From contig NZ_NPKR01000001.1 of the NCBI RefSeq assembly GCF_008329535.1, positions 186,001-250,000 on the forward strand: DNA of 64,000 bases. The letters run 5' to 3'. Origin of the DNA: Mycolicibacterium sp. P1-18 (lineage in GTDB: Bacteria > Actinomycetota > Actinomycetes > Mycobacteriales > Mycobacteriaceae). Position 1 is the first letter of the stretch; each line of letters opens with the position of its first letter. A program made the translations under genes and the position numbers. The notes beneath the pieces are model-generated. The model had not been told where the DNA came from, did no database searches, and saw only the letters and a program-made list of their open reading frames with translations. Shown here piece by piece: positions 20,467 to 29,964 of this stretch.

Positions 20467-21975
20467 TTAAACGGCAAATGGGTCAGCGCAACTCGGGCCC
20501 CGTTCGTCACGAGCCCAGTCGTTCTCCGCGAGCCACGGTGACGCGGACGCCGCCACCGACCACGCCAGCCCGGCGGGGACGTCGAGCACCCGGTATCCCT
20601 TCACGCCCGCGGCGGTCGCCGCCACCAGCGTCGCGACGCCCGCGCGCCGCTGGAAGAAGGTCTGCCGCACGGTCCAGCCGATGATGCCCGCCGCGGCAAT
20701 GCAGTCGCGGCGGCGCTCGAGGCTGCCGGCCCGCGCGACCAGCCATCCGTCACCGCTGCGGTGCCCCAGCGCCCGCGCCCGATCGGCGGCCAGCAGCGCG
20801 GCGGCCGCCGTGGCGGCCACCCAGGCCAGCCACGCCACCACCGGCAGTGCGACGACGAACGTCGCCCCGACCATGGCGACCCCCAGCATCAGCGGAAGCG
20901 TCAGGGCCCGGGTCCAGCGCCTGCGGGTCGCGGTCGGGCCGTGCCGGCACAGGTCGCCCTCGACGACGTCGGGACGCCCGATCAGTTCGGTCAGCACGCC
21001 CCGGACCGTGGCCGACGGGCACGGCGGCAGCAGCAGTGACGCCTCACCGGATCCGTTGACGCCGGTCATCACCGCGTCCAGCCGGGCGCCGCCGAACAGC
21101 CGCACCAGCAGGGGTTCGCGAATGGTGCCGCCGCGCAGCCTGCGCATGTCGAAGGTGCTCTCGCGCGCCCGCAGCAGCCCGTGCTCCAGGTGCAGGACGC
21201 CTGCCCCGGCGTGGTCGTCGCGCCGCGACAGCACCAGGTTCCCGAACGTCACCAGGGACCGCGCGACGGACAGCACCACCGATCCCACCAGCACCACCAC
21301 GACGGCGACGGCCACGGTGACCACGACGCCGAAGCGCTCCGCGGCGTCGAGCCCCTGGCGTGCCAGTGCCGAATCCTGCAGCGCCGCAGCCGCACCCGTC
21401 TGCGACACCACGCCCACGCCGGCGACGATCATCGCGAGGCCGGTGAAGCTCAGCGGGCTGTACCGCAGCCACGACGGCTGCCACCGGGCCATCACCCGGT
21501 CGCGCGGCGGGCCGTCGGCCGGGTCGGTCCCAAGCGAGTCGGCCAGCAGGATCGCCCGCAAGCCCGGCACGTCGCTCGACCGCACGGCGTCGAGGGTGAA
21601 CTCGGCCTCCCCCGTGACCTCTTGGCCGGTGCCGACCTTCACCACCGTCAACCCGAGCAGCCGGTGCAGCACGCGAGCGTCGGTGGACACCGAGCGAATC
21701 CGGTTGCGCGGCAACGACGACACCGTCCGCTGCAGCACCCCCTCACGACGCTGGATCTGCTCGCCGTCGATGCGGTAGGTGGTGGTGAACCAGCGGGCGA
21801 CGCCGAAGACCACCAGCAAGGCCAGCACGGCGACCGACCACGTCTGGTTGCCCGTCGCCGACCCGAGGACCACCGAGCCGATCAGCAGGGGTAGTTGGCG
21901 CAGCAGCTCGTGCGCCGGGTGGACGAGCAGCATTCGCGGACTCAGCCGGCGCCACTGGATCTGCGGAGCCGTCAC
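20467..21975 (-). CDS. Membrane protein with repeated bacterial PH domains (YdbT-like)
   Basis: A 502-residue membrane protein of the bPH_2 (DUF304) family, as in Bacillus YdbT. The first module has a hydrophobic pair followed by TTYRIDGEQIQRREGVLQRTVSSLPR and IRSVSTDARVLHRLLGL. A second membrane pair (about residues 190-260) and a second PH-like module follow (RESTFDMRRLRGG), and a third near the C-terminus (GSLERRRDCIAAAGI). The GTG at 21975 overlaps the stop of the upstream PH gene by four bases. The YdbS/YdbT pair in Bacillus is linked to resistance to antimicrobial proteins; here the role is unknown. Confidence 0.8.
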   Translation of the reverse strand: MTAPQIQWRRLSPRMLLVHPAHELLRQLPLLIGSVVLGSATGNQTWSVAVLALLVVFGVARWFTTTYRIDGEQIQRREGVLQRTVSSLPRNRIRSVSTDARVLHRLLGLTVVKVGTGQEVTGEAEFTLDAVRSSDVPGLRAILLADSLGTDPADGPPRDRVMARWQPSWLRYSPLSFTGLAMIVAGVGVVSQTGAAAALQDSALARQGLDAAERFGVVVTVAVAVVVVLVGSVVLSVARSLVTFGNLVLSRRDDHAGAGVLHLEHGLLRARESTFDMRRLRGGTIREPLLVRLFGGARLDAVMTGVNGSGEASLLLPPCPSATVRGVLTELIGRPDVVEGDLCRHGPTATRRRWTRALTLPLMLGVAMVGATFVVALPVVAWLAWVAATAAAALLAADRARALGHRSGDGWLVARAGSLERRRDCIAAAGIIGWTVRQTFFQRRAGVATLVAATAAGVKGYRVLDVPAGLAWSVAASASPWLAENDWARDERGPSCADPFAV

Positions 21976-22469
21976 GTCGCGTCCCGGTCCCCGATCGCGG
22001 CGACGTCGGTCAACTGCGCGACGATGCGGTCGGCGACGTCGGAGTCCAGGGCGACGATGCGCACCGCCCCCGCCGACGACGCGGTCGTCACGGTCACGTT
22101 GGCCAGGCCGAAGATTCGGTCGAGCGGGCCGCGGTGGACGTCGACGGTCTGCACCCGGGAGATCGGCGCGATGCGGCGCTCCTGCACCAGCCAGCCGGTT
22201 CTGGTGAAGACCGCGGGCGTCGGGCCGCTCACGGAGACGTCCCAGCGATGGACGCGGTAGCGCCACAGCGGGGCGACCACCACGAACGTCAGCACGCCGG
22301 CCACGGTGACGGCGGCCGCGGCGGCGTGCGCCCAGCCGGGGCCTCGTCCGACGACGAACCACACCACCTGTGCCACCGCGAGCACCGTCCACGGGACGGC
22401 CGCCGCCAGCGCCCACACCAGCGGCGCCTTGCGGCTCGGCGGGTTGGCGGGGTCGACGAGTGTCACCAT
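21972..22469 (-). CDS. Bacterial PH-domain membrane protein (YdbS-like)
   Basis: A 165-residue protein with two N-terminal membrane helices (VPWTVLAVAQVVWFVVG and AAAAVTVAGVLTFVVVAPLW), then a bPH_2 domain: YRVHRWDVSVSG, TGWLVQERRIAPISRVQTVDVHRGPLDRIFGLANVTV. The PISRVQTVD and LDRIFGL patterns are typical of YdbS. I chose the ATG at 22469; an in-frame ATG at 22508 would overlap the divergent SDR start. It is coupled by a GTGA overlap to its YdbT-like partner, so the two probably form one membrane complex. Confidence 0.8.
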   Translation of the reverse strand: MVTLVDPANPPSRKAPLVWALAAAVPWTVLAVAQVVWFVVGRGPGWAHAAAAAVTVAGVLTFVVVAPLWRYRVHRWDVSVSGPTPAVFTRTGWLVQERRIAPISRVQTVDVHRGPLDRIFGLANVTVTTASSAGAVRIVALDSDVADRIVAQLTDVAAIGDRDAT

Positions 22470-22478
22470 CACCCTGAG

Positions 22479-22484
22479 TATGGT
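22479..22484 (+). promoter_or_regulatory. -10 box of the SDR-moeA-psd operon
   Basis: TATGGT, 7 bases before the ATG at 22492, in the 22-base gap between divergent genes. It fits leaderless transcription, and no Shine-Dalgarno sequence is seen. Confidence 0.4.
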
Positions 22485-22491
22485 CGTGCCC

Positions 22492-23415
22492 ATGAGCCCC
22501 AACACCAAGTGGACGGCCGCCGACGTACCCGATCAGAGCGGCCGTGTCGCCGTCGTGACCGGCTCCAACACCGGACTGGGGTACGAGACGGCGCTGGTTC
22601 TCGCGACCCGTGGCGCGCACGTCGTGATGGCGGTGCGCGACGTCGAGAAGGGCAAGGCCGCGGCGGCCCGGCTGACCGGTCAGGCGCCGCGGGCCGACGT
22701 CACCGTGCAACCGCTCGACGTGGGTTCGCTGGACTCGGTGCGGGCGGCGGCCGACGCGCTCAAGGGCGCCTACCCGCGCATCGACCTGCTGATCAACAAC
22801 GCCGGGGTGATGTACCCGCCGAAACAGGTCACCGCCGACGGTTTCGAGCTGCAGTTCGGCACCAACCACCTCGGGGCGTTCGCGCTGACGGGCCTGCTGC
22901 TGGAGAACCTGCTGCCCGTCGAGGGGTCCCGCGTCGTGGCGGTCGCGAGCATCGCGCACACCATCCAGGCCGCCATCCACTTCGACGATCTGCAGTGGGA
23001 GCGCAAGTACAACCGCGTCGCCGCCTACGGCCAGTCGAAGCTGGCCAACCTGATGTTCACCTACGAACTGAACCGGCGGCTCGCCGCACGTGACGAGAAC
23101 ACCATCGCGGTGGCCGCGCACCCCGGCATCTCCAACACCGAGTTGATGCGCCACGTCCCGGGTTCCAGCCTGCCCGGCTTCAGCGCACTCGCCGGTCTGG
23201 TCACCAACAGCGCCGAGGTGGGTGCGCTGGCGACGCTGCGGGCGGCCACCGACGGCGGCGTCCGGGGCGCCGAGTACTACGGGCCCGACGGCATCCGCGA
23301 ACTCCGGGGTCACCCGAAGCGGGTCGAGTCGAGCCGGCAGTCCCACGATCAGGACGTCCAGGGTCGCCTGTGGACGGTGTCCGAACGGCTCACCGGCGTC
23401 ACCTTCCCCGTATGA
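22492..23415 (+). CDS. Short-chain dehydrogenase/reductase (Rv0439c-like)
   Basis: A 307-residue SDR, the positional counterpart of M. tuberculosis Rv0439c next to moeA2. It has TGSNTGLGYETA, AVRDVEKGKAAA, NNAGVMYPPK, GTNHLGAFALTG and the active-site YGQSK. It is closely related to the two SDRs at 10374 and 11312, which look like later duplicates. Its stop codon overlaps the moeA start (ATGA), so it is coupled to molybdopterin synthesis by transcription, though probably not by chemistry. The substrate is unknown. Confidence 0.9.
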   Translation: MSPNTKWTAADVPDQSGRVAVVTGSNTGLGYETALVLATRGAHVVMAVRDVEKGKAAAARLTGQAPRADVTVQPLDVGSLDSVRAAADALKGAYPRIDLLINNAGVMYPPKQVTADGFELQFGTNHLGAFALTGLLLENLLPVEGSRVVAVASIAHTIQAAIHFDDLQWERKYNRVAAYGQSKLANLMFTYELNRRLAARDENTIAVAAHPGISNTELMRHVPGSSLPGFSALAGLVTNSAEVGALATLRAATDGGVRGAEYYGPDGIRELRGHPKRVESSRQSHDQDVQGRLWTVSERLTGVTFPV

Positions 23416-24605
23416 GGTCCGTCGACGAACACCAGCGGGTCGTCGCCGGCCTGATCACGGCCCGCCCCCCGGTCGACGTCGCCATCGGTGACGCGCTCGG
23501 CCTCGTCCTGGCCGCCGACGTCGTGGCGCCGCTCGCGCTCCCCGGTTTCGACAACTCGGCGATGGACGGCTATGCCGTCGTCGCGGAGGACGTCGCGGAG
23601 GCCACCGACGACCGTCCGGTGAAACTCGTCGTCGCCGAGGACATTCCGGCCGGCCGCACCGACGCGTTGACCCTGGAACCAGGCACCGCGCACCGGATCA
23701 TGACGGGCGCGCCGCTGCCGGCGGGCGCGACGGCGGTCGTACCGGTCGAGGCCACCGACGGCTCGACGGAGACCGTGTCGATTCGCGCCAGCGTGCGGCC
23801 GGGCCAACACGTGCGCCGTGCCGGCGAGGACGTCACCCCGGGGACGACGGTGCTGCGCGCCGGCCAGGTGCTGACCCCCGCCGCCCTCGGCCTCGCCGCC
23901 GCCCTCGGGATGGGATCGCTGACGGTCGTTCCGCGCCAACGCGTTCTGGTGATGTCGACGGGGTCCGAACTCGTGGCGCCCGGCATCCCGCTTCAGCCCG
24001 GCCAGATCTACGAGTCCAATGCCGTCATGCTCGCCGCGGCGGTCCGCGACGCCGGAGCCGACGTGGTGACGTCGTCGATGACCGAGGACGACGTCGACGT
24101 GTTCCGCGCCGAACTGCAGAAGCACGCCCAGCACGCCGATCTGGTGATCACCACCGGCGGCGTGAGTGCGGGCGCCTACGAAGTGGTCAAGGATTCGCTG
24201 GCCGCCGAGGTGGAGTTCGTGAAGGTCGCGATGCAACCGGGCATGCCGCAGGGCTCGGGCGTCGTCTGGGGCACGCCGATCGTCACCCTGCCCGGCAATC
24301 CCGTCAGTGCCCTGGTGTCGTTCGAGGTGTTCATCCGTACGCCGCTGCGCGCGGCGATGGGGTTGCCGCATCCCCAGCGGCCCCACCTCTCGGTGACCCT
24401 GTCGGAGGCGCTGACGTCCCCGCCGGGGCGGCGGCAGTTTCGCCGGGGCGTGCTCGGGGTCGACGGCGACGACGTCACCACCTACGGACCACCGGCGTCG
24501 CACCATCTGCGCTGGCTGGCGTCGGCGGACTGCCTGCTCGAGATCGGTGAGGACGTCAGCGAACTGCCGGCCGGATCACCGGTGCAGGTATGGGACCTGA
24601 GCTGA
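23412..24605 (+). CDS. moeA: Molybdopterin molybdenumtransferase MoeA
   Basis: A 397-residue MoeA, which inserts molybdate into adenylated molybdopterin to give active molybdenum cofactor. GFDNSAMDGYAV near residue 40 is the N-terminal MoeA signature. TTGGVSAGAYEVVKD near residue 250 is the MoCF-binding motif, LPGNPVSALVSFEVF is the conserved active-site loop, and the C-terminal beta domain ends at DLS. Position and neighbours match M. tuberculosis moeA2. The start is the ATG of the ATGA overlap with the SDR. Confidence 0.93.
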   Translation: MRSVDEHQRVVAGLITARPPVDVAIGDALGLVLAADVVAPLALPGFDNSAMDGYAVVAEDVAEATDDRPVKLVVAEDIPAGRTDALTLEPGTAHRIMTGAPLPAGATAVVPVEATDGSTETVSIRASVRPGQHVRRAGEDVTPGTTVLRAGQVLTPAALGLAAALGMGSLTVVPRQRVLVMSTGSELVAPGIPLQPGQIYESNAVMLAAAVRDAGADVVTSSMTEDDVDVFRAELQKHAQHADLVITTGGVSAGAYEVVKDSLAAEVEFVKVAMQPGMPQGSGVVWGTPIVTLPGNPVSALVSFEVFIRTPLRAAMGLPHPQRPHLSVTLSEALTSPPGRRQFRRGVLGVDGDDVTTYGPPASHHLRWLASADCLLEIGEDVSELPAGSPVQVWDLS

Positions 24606-24610
24606 CCCCG

Positions 24611-24616
24611 TAGAAT
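24611..24616 (+). promoter_or_regulatory. -10 box of psd
   Basis: TAGAAT, 9 bases before the psd ATG and 5 bases after the moeA stop. It offers psd-pssA their own start in addition to read-through. Confidence 0.45.
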
Positions 24617-24625
24617 CGGAACCCC

Positions 24626-25339
24626 ATGGCCAGACCCGCGCGACCCGCCGATGCCGCCAACGAGTCCGAGATCGCCCGCTTCGTTGAGCTGGTCCGATCT
24701 ACCGTCCCCCCGATTCACACCGCCGGCCTGCCGTTCATCGCAGGTGGGCTGGGCGTGGCCGCCGCCGGTCGCAAGCACCGGTGGCTCCGCAACGCGGGCC
24801 TGACCGCGGCCGGCGCGTGTGCGTTGTTCTTCCGGCATCCGCCGCGCGTGCCGCCGACCCGGCCGGGCGTCGTCGTCGCTCCCGCCGACGGGCTCGTCAC
24901 CCTGATCGAGGGGGTCCGCCCGCCCGCCGAGCTCAACATGCCCGACGTGCCGATGACCAGGATCAGCATCTTCCTGTCGATCTTCGACGCCCACGTGCAG
25001 CGCGCGCCCGTCGCCGGTGAGGTGGTCACCGTCAAGTACCGGCCCGGCCAGTTCCAGTCGGCCGACAAGGACACCGCCAGCGAAGTCAACGAGTGCAACG
25101 CGGTGTGGTTCCGCACCGCCGAGGGCGTCGACGTGGCCGCGGTGCAGATCGCCGGCCTGATCGCCCGCCGCATCGTGTGCGCCGTGCACCCCCGGGACAA
25201 GGTGGCCCTCGGTGAGACCTACGGCCTGATCCGCTTCGGCTCCCGCCTGGACACCTACGTCCCCGAGGGTTCCCGGGTGATGGTCGAGCTGGGCCAGCGG
25301 GCCATCGGCGGCGAAACGGTCCTCGCGGAGCTGGCGTGA
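24626..25339 (+). CDS. psd: Phosphatidylserine decarboxylase proenzyme
   Basis: The 237-residue enzyme makes phosphatidylethanolamine from phosphatidylserine at the membrane. It belongs to the short, actinobacterial/archaeal-type class. ADG at about 87-89 and [11 protein letters not shown] (H123) are the conserved catalytic region. FGSR at 204-207 contains the Gly205-Ser206 self-cleavage site that creates the pyruvoyl group, so the alpha chain is the last 32 residues. A hydrophobic stretch at 33-68 anchors it. It overlaps pssA by GTGA, so the two successive enzymes of the pathway are produced together. Confidence 0.95.
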   Translation: MARPARPADAANESEIARFVELVRSTVPPIHTAGLPFIAGGLGVAAAGRKHRWLRNAGLTAAGACALFFRHPPRVPPTRPGVVVAPADGLVTLIEGVRPPAELNMPDVPMTRISIFLSIFDAHVQRAPVAGEVVTVKYRPGQFQSADKDTASEVNECNAVWFRTAEGVDVAAVQIAGLIARRIVCAVHPRDKVALGETYGLIRFGSRLDTYVPEGSRVMVELGQRAIGGETVLAELA

Positions 25340-26193
25340 GCCGTCCCAAGGGCCAGCCCGCCCGCGGTCTCCGGATCCTGCCCAGCGCGACGACGGTCCT
25401 GGCGATCTGCGCGGGGCTGACGTCCATCAAGTTCGCGCTCGACGGCAAACCGTGGATCTCGCTGGCCCTGATCGGGGCCGCCGCCATCCTCGACGGCATC
25501 GACGGCGGCATCGCCCGCGCCCTCAACGCCCAGTCGCGGATGGGCGCCGAGATCGACTCCCTGGCCGACGCGGTGAACTTCGGCGTGGCACCGGCGCTCG
25601 TCGTCTACCTGACGCTGCTGCCGAACTCCCAGCTCGGCTGGATCTTCGTGCTGCTGTACGCCGTCTGCGTGGTGCTGCGGCTGGCGCGGTTCAACGCGCT
25701 GCTCGACGACGACACCCGGCCCGCCTACACGCGCGAGTTCTTCACCGGCATGCCCGCGCCATGCGGTGCCGTCGGGGCCATCGGGCCGCTGGTGGCGTTC
25801 ATGCAGTTCGGCCATGGCTGGTGGACGTCGCACTGGTTCGTCTGCGCCTGGCTGGCCGCGAACGCCGCCCTGCTGGTCAGCCGCGTTCCGACGCTGGCCC
25901 TGAAGGCCATCTCGGTGCCCGAGAACGCCGCACCCATCCTGCTCATCCTGGTCGCGGCCGCCGCCGCCGGACTGCTGCTGTTCCCCTACGTGCTGGTGTT
26001 GCTGATCATCGTCGGCTACGTGTGCCTCATGCCGTTCACCATCCGCAGCCAGCGCTGGGTGGCGGCCCGCCCCGAGGCCTGGGACGCCAAACCTCAGCAG
26101 CGCAGGGCGGTTCGCCGAGCGGCGCGGCGGGCGGCGCCCAACCGGCGCTCGGTCGCCCGCCTCGGATTGCGCAAGCCCGGCTCGCGGGACTGA
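25336..26193 (+). CDS. pssA: CDP-diacylglycerol-serine O-phosphatidyltransferase
   Basis: A 285-residue integral membrane enzyme that makes phosphatidylserine, the substrate of the adjacent Psd. The CDP-alcohol phosphatidyltransferase motif is complete: D53, D56-G57, A60-R61, G70, D74 and D78. About six to eight membrane helices follow, and the last 40 residues are an Arg-rich cytosolic tail. The start is a GTG overlapping the psd stop by four bases. The AAA ATPase gene follows three bases later. Together with psd this forms the phosphatidylethanolamine branch. Confidence 0.94.
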   Translation: MSRPKGQPARGLRILPSATTVLAICAGLTSIKFALDGKPWISLALIGAAAILDGIDGGIARALNAQSRMGAEIDSLADAVNFGVAPALVVYLTLLPNSQLGWIFVLLYAVCVVLRLARFNALLDDDTRPAYTREFFTGMPAPCGAVGAIGPLVAFMQFGHGWWTSHWFVCAWLAANAALLVSRVPTLALKAISVPENAAPILLILVAAAAAGLLLFPYVLVLLIIVGYVCLMPFTIRSQRWVAARPEAWDAKPQQRRAVRRAARRAAPNRRSVARLGLRKPGSRD

Positions 26194-26196
26194 CCG

Positions 26197-28422
26197 GTGA
26201 CCGATCTCGTGACCGACGCGTTCGACGAACCGCCACGGGGTCGCCTTCCGTTGACGGCCCGACTGAACACCTCGGCGACCGACTCGCGCCGCGGCGTCGT
26301 CCGCCTGCATCCCGAGGCGCTGGCGGCGCTGGGCATCCGGGAGTGGGACGCGGTGTCGTTGACCGGTTCCCGCACCACCTCCGCCGTGGTCGGCGTGGCC
26401 TCACCCGACACCCCGGCGGGCACTGCGCTGCTCGACGACGTCACGCTGTCCAACGCCGGGCTGCGGGAGAACACCGTCGTGCTGGTGGCGCCGGTGACGG
26501 TGTACGGCGCGCGGTCGGTGACCGTCAGCGGCTCCAAGCTGGCCACCCAGTCCATCTCGTCGGCCACCCTGCGGTTGGCGTTGCTCGGCAAGGTCATGAC
26601 CGTCGGCGACACGGTCTCGCTGCTGCCGCGTGACCTGGGCCCCGGCACCTCGACGTCGCAGGCGTCCGCGGCCCTGACGTCCTCGGTCGGCATCACCTGG
26701 ACCTCGGAGCTGCTGACGGTGACGGGGGTCGACCCCGCCGGTCCGGTCAGCGTGCAGCCGAACTCGGTGGTGGCCTGGGGCGACGGCACCGCGCTGAGAA
26801 CCGACTCCCCCGCGGGCGCGCACACCGTCTCCGAGGCGCGTCGCGCACCGACGGTCGAGCCCACCGGCCCCCCGGTGTCGGTCGACGATCTGCGGGGCGC
26901 CCACACTCAGGCCGGCCGGCTCGCAGAGTGGCTGAAGCTCGCCCTCGACCAACCGGAGCTGCTCGAAAGCCTGGGCGCGAAACCTCATCTCGGCGTCCTG
27001 GTCTCCGGTCCCGCCGGGGTGGGCAAGAGCACCCTGGTCCGCGCGGTCTGCGCGCAGCGACGCCTCGTCGAACTCGACGGCCCCGAGGTCGGCTCGTTGC
27101 GCGCCGAGGAGCGGCTGGCCAGCGTCTCGTCGGCGGTGGCCACCGTGCGCGACGGTGGCGGCGTGCTGCTCGTCACCGACGTCGACGCCCTGCTGCCCAG
27201 CACGGCCGAACCCGTTGCGACCCTGATCATTGCCGAGTTGCGCGCCGCGGTGGCCACGCCCGGGGTGGCCTTCGTGGCGACGTCGGCGGTGCCGGACGCC
27301 GTGGACGCCAGGTTGCGGGCACCCGACCTGTGCGACCGCGAGCTGGGGCTCAGCCTTCCCGACGGGGCGACGCGCAAGGCACTTCTCGAGGTACTCCTGC
27401 GCGGCGTGCCGGCCACGGACCTCGCCCTCGACGAGATCGGCGAGCGGACACCGGGTTTCGTCGTCGCCGACCTCGCCGCGGTGGTGCGGGAGGCCGCCCT
27501 GCGGGCCGCTGCCCGGGCCAGTGCCGACGGTCGGCCACCGGCGTTGACGCAGGACGACCTGACCGGCGCGCTGTCGGTGATCCGGCCGCTGTCGCGCTCG
27601 GCCACCGAAGAGGTGGCGGTCGGCTCGATCACCCTCGACGACGTCGGCGACATGGTCGAGACCAAGCAGGCCCTCACCGAGGCCGTGCTCTGGCCGCTGC
27701 AGCACCCCGACACGTTTCAGCGACTCGGCGTCGAACCGCCGCGCGGCGTGCTGCTCTACGGACCACCGGGATGCGGCAAGACCTTCGTCGTCCGGGCGCT
27801 GGCCAGCAGCGGCCGGCTGTCGGTGCACGCAGTCAAGGGCGCCGAGTTGATGGACAAGTGGGTCGGCTCCTCGGAGAAGGCGGTCCGTGAATTATTCGCT
27901 CGCGCCAGGGATTCTGCGCCGTCGCTGGTCTTCCTCGACGAGATCGACGCCCTGGCGCCGCGGCGCGGGCAGAGCTTCGACTCCGGTGTCACCGACCGCG
28001 TGGTGGCCGCTCTGCTCACCGAGCTCGACGGCATCAACCCGCTGCGCGACGTCGTCGTCCTCGGGGCCACCAACCGACCCGACCTCATCGACCCCGCCCT
28101 GCTGCGGCCGGGGCGGCTGGAGAAGTCGGTGTTCGTCGAGCCACCGAACGCCGATGCGCGCCGTGACATCCTGCGCACGGCGGGCAAGAACATCCCGTTG
28201 AGCCCCGACGTGAACCTCGACCAACTCGCCGACACCCTCGACGGTTACAGCGCCGCCGATTGTGTTGCGCTGCTGCGGGAATCGGCCCTGACCGCGATGC
28301 GGCGCTCGATCGACGCGGCCGACGTCACCGCCGCCGACGTCGCCAACGCCAGGGCGACCGTGCGGCCGTCACTCGACCCGGCGCAGGTCGACGCGCTGCG
28401 CGCGTTCGCCTCGAACCACTGA
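26197..28422 (+). CDS. Cdc48/p97-like double AAA+ ATPase (Rv0435c-like)
   Basis: A 741-residue protein with an N-terminal Cdc48-N-like double-psi domain (RLHPEALAALGIREWDAVSLTGSRTTSAVV) and two AAA modules. D1 has Walker A GPAGVGKST near residue 271, but its Walker B reads LLVTDVDAL, lacking the catalytic Glu. D2 has GPPGCGKT near 521, a complete Walker B VFLDEIDAL near 577, and sensor/arginine-finger region GATNRPDLIDPALLRPGRLEK. So only D2 is likely to hydrolyse ATP. It probably unfolds or extracts proteins. It sits three bases behind pssA, an arrangement conserved in actinobacteria. Confidence 0.92.
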   Translation: MTDLVTDAFDEPPRGRLPLTARLNTSATDSRRGVVRLHPEALAALGIREWDAVSLTGSRTTSAVVGVASPDTPAGTALLDDVTLSNAGLRENTVVLVAPVTVYGARSVTVSGSKLATQSISSATLRLALLGKVMTVGDTVSLLPRDLGPGTSTSQASAALTSSVGITWTSELLTVTGVDPAGPVSVQPNSVVAWGDGTALRTDSPAGAHTVSEARRAPTVEPTGPPVSVDDLRGAHTQAGRLAEWLKLALDQPELLESLGAKPHLGVLVSGPAGVGKSTLVRAVCAQRRLVELDGPEVGSLRAEERLASVSSAVATVRDGGGVLLVTDVDALLPSTAEPVATLIIAELRAAVATPGVAFVATSAVPDAVDARLRAPDLCDRELGLSLPDGATRKALLEVLLRGVPATDLALDEIGERTPGFVVADLAAVVREAALRAAARASADGRPPALTQDDLTGALSVIRPLSRSATEEVAVGSITLDDVGDMVETKQALTEAVLWPLQHPDTFQRLGVEPPRGVLLYGPPGCGKTFVVRALASSGRLSVHAVKGAELMDKWVGSSEKAVRELFARARDSAPSLVFLDEIDALAPRRGQSFDSGVTDRVVAALLTELDGINPLRDVVVLGATNRPDLIDPALLRPGRLEKSVFVEPPNADARRDILRTAGKNIPLSPDVNLDQLADTLDGYSAADCVALLRESALTAMRRSIDAADVTAADVANARATVRPSLDPAQVDALRAFASNH

Positions 28423-28424
28423 CC

Positions 28425-28883
28425 TCAGGCGCGTTCGGCGACCGTCGCCAACTTCTTCAGCGAGGACATCAGCGCGTCCTCGCCGGTGGCGCGGGCGCGG
28501 GCCATGCGGTTCTCGTCGGTCAGCTGCGACCAGTCGTAGGTGTGCGTGACGCGGGTGTGCCCGTCGTCCACCGGGGTCAACTCCCAGCGCCAGAGGTGCC
28601 CGGGTGGCCGGGCGCCCGGCTCGGAGGGCCGCCACGCGATGAGCCTGCCCTCCTCGAACTCCTCGACGTGGTTCTCCCGCATCGGCCCCTGGGAGATGCG
28701 CATGTCGAAGACGTCCCCGACACCGTGCACGCGCTGCCCCTCGGCCGCCTCGGCGAGGTTGTCGTTGCCGTCCCACTCCGGCTGCCGGGCCGGGTCGGCG
28801 ATCAATTCGAAGATGCGGTCGGCGGGCGCGGCGATGTCGAGAGTCGCGGCGGCCACTGTGTCGTCGGGCGCCATGGCCCCCAT
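28425..28883 (-). CDS. SRPBCC (polyketide cyclase/START-like) protein
   Basis: A 152-residue lipid- or ligand-binding fold. The N-terminal strand TLDIAAPADRIFELIADPARQPEWDGND is the standard SRPBCC opening. VEEFEEGRLIAWRPSEPG and LWRWELTPVDDGHTRVTHTYDW are the core strands, and MSSLKKLATVAERA the C-terminal helix. I chose the ATG at 28883, which has GGGAG 8 bases upstream; an ATG at 28874 is possible. It is convergent with the AAA gene (2 bases). The ligand is unknown. Confidence 0.8.
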   Translation of the reverse strand: MGAMAPDDTVAAATLDIAAPADRIFELIADPARQPEWDGNDNLAEAAEGQRVHGVGDVFDMRISQGPMRENHVEEFEEGRLIAWRPSEPGARPPGHLWRWELTPVDDGHTRVTHTYDWSQLTDENRMARARATGEDALMSSLKKLATVAERA

Positions 28884-28911
28884 TCAACCGTCTCCCGGCT
28901 GGATGTCCAGC

Positions 28912-29964
28912 TCAGGGCCTGGCCTCGAGCACGAGGTTGAACGGCGTCTCGGTAGCCCTGCGGAACTGGGTGAAGCCACCACCGTCCACGACGACGTACC
29001 GCAGCCGCGCCTCACCTGCCTGAGCACCGAGCGCAGGCCCGTTGCGGGCGAGCGACACGGGGACGCAGATCTGCGCCGACGCGCCGTACAGCACCCGGCC
29101 CACCGGGTTCATGTTGTCCTGCACCTCGTCATTCGCGAACGGTTCCACGATCATCGCCGTGCCGTCGTCCTTGATCGCTTGGCGGGCGTGCCTGGACACC
29201 CCGGTCGGATCACCCATGTCGTGCAGGCAGTCGAAGAACGCGATCAGGTCGAATCCGTCGCCCTCGTAGCTGGTCGCGTCCGCGACCTCGAACCGAGCGT
29301 TGGTCGCCCCCGCCGCGGCGGCCTTCTCGGCGGCGACCAGAACCGACTCCGCGTGGTAGTCGTAGCCGATGAACTCAGAGTTCGGGTAGGTCGTCGCCAT
29401 CAAGATGGTGCTGGCGCCGTGGCCGCAGCCCACGTCGGCCACCTTGGCGCCGCTCTGCAACTTGTCGACGACGCCGTCCAGCGCAGGGAGCCACGACGCG
29501 ATCAGGTTGGCGTTGTAGCCGACGCGGAAGAACCGCTCGGTCCCCTCGAACAGGCAGGGATGGTGCTCACCCCATTCCATGCCGGTTCCGGACGTGAAGT
29601 TCTCGAGCGTGTGCCCGAGTGCGTGGAACGTCGCTTCGACGATGTTGTAGGCGCCGGGCATGTCGACCGGACCGTTCGGGTCGGCCAGGCACAGCGCCTG
29701 CTCGGGGCTCAGCGACCACCGCCCGGACGAGGCGTCGAACTGCACGTATCCGCCGGCGCCCTGGTTGCCCAGCCATTCCCGGACGTAGCGTTCGTTGGTG
29801 CCGGTGCGCTCCGCCAACTCGGCCGGTGTCAGCCCGCCCCGTGCCAGCTCGCGGTACAGACCCAGGCGGTCGCCGACGAGGATCAGGGCCGCGCTCATCG
29901 CCGCGCCGAGATCACCCACCGCCTTGCCGATGAAGTCGTTGAGCTTTCCTTCTTCTACGGTCAT
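28912..29964 (-). CDS. SAM-dependent methyltransferase with N-terminal winged helix
   Basis: A 350-residue class I methyltransferase. Residues 20-90 form a winged-helix dimerisation region (GLYRELARGGLTPAELAERTGTNERYVREWL), and the Rossmann domain shows AKVADVGCGHGAST (SAM site, about residue 170), FIGYDYHAESV and LIAFFDCLHDMGD. The overall layout recalls M. tuberculosis Rv2258c. The wHTH is a substrate-shielding dimer element in relatives and need not bind DNA. Its C-terminal part (FTQFRRATETPFNLVLEAR) closes the active site. The gene stands alone and the methyl acceptor is unknown. Confidence 0.85.
   Translation of the reverse strand: MTVEEGKLNDFIGKAVGDLGAAMSAALILVGDRLGLYRELARGGLTPAELAERTGTNERYVREWLGNQGAGGYVQFDASSGRWSLSPEQALCLADPNGPVDMPGAYNIVEATFHALGHTLENFTSGTGMEWGEHHPCLFEGTERFFRVGYNANLIASWLPALDGVVDKLQSGAKVADVGCGHGASTILMATTYPNSEFIGYDYHAESVLVAAEKAAAAGATNARFEVADATSYEGDGFDLIAFFDCLHDMGDPTGVSRHARQAIKDDGTAMIVEPFANDEVQDNMNPVGRVLYGASAQICVPVSLARNGPALGAQAGEARLRYVVVDGGGFTQFRRATETPFNLVLEARP

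Noticed and set aside
20467..23346. A single 959-residue protein across the PH and SDR genes
   Set aside because: Only the last 502 residues (from the GTG at 21975) resemble a protein family; the first part is antisense to the SDR at 22492.
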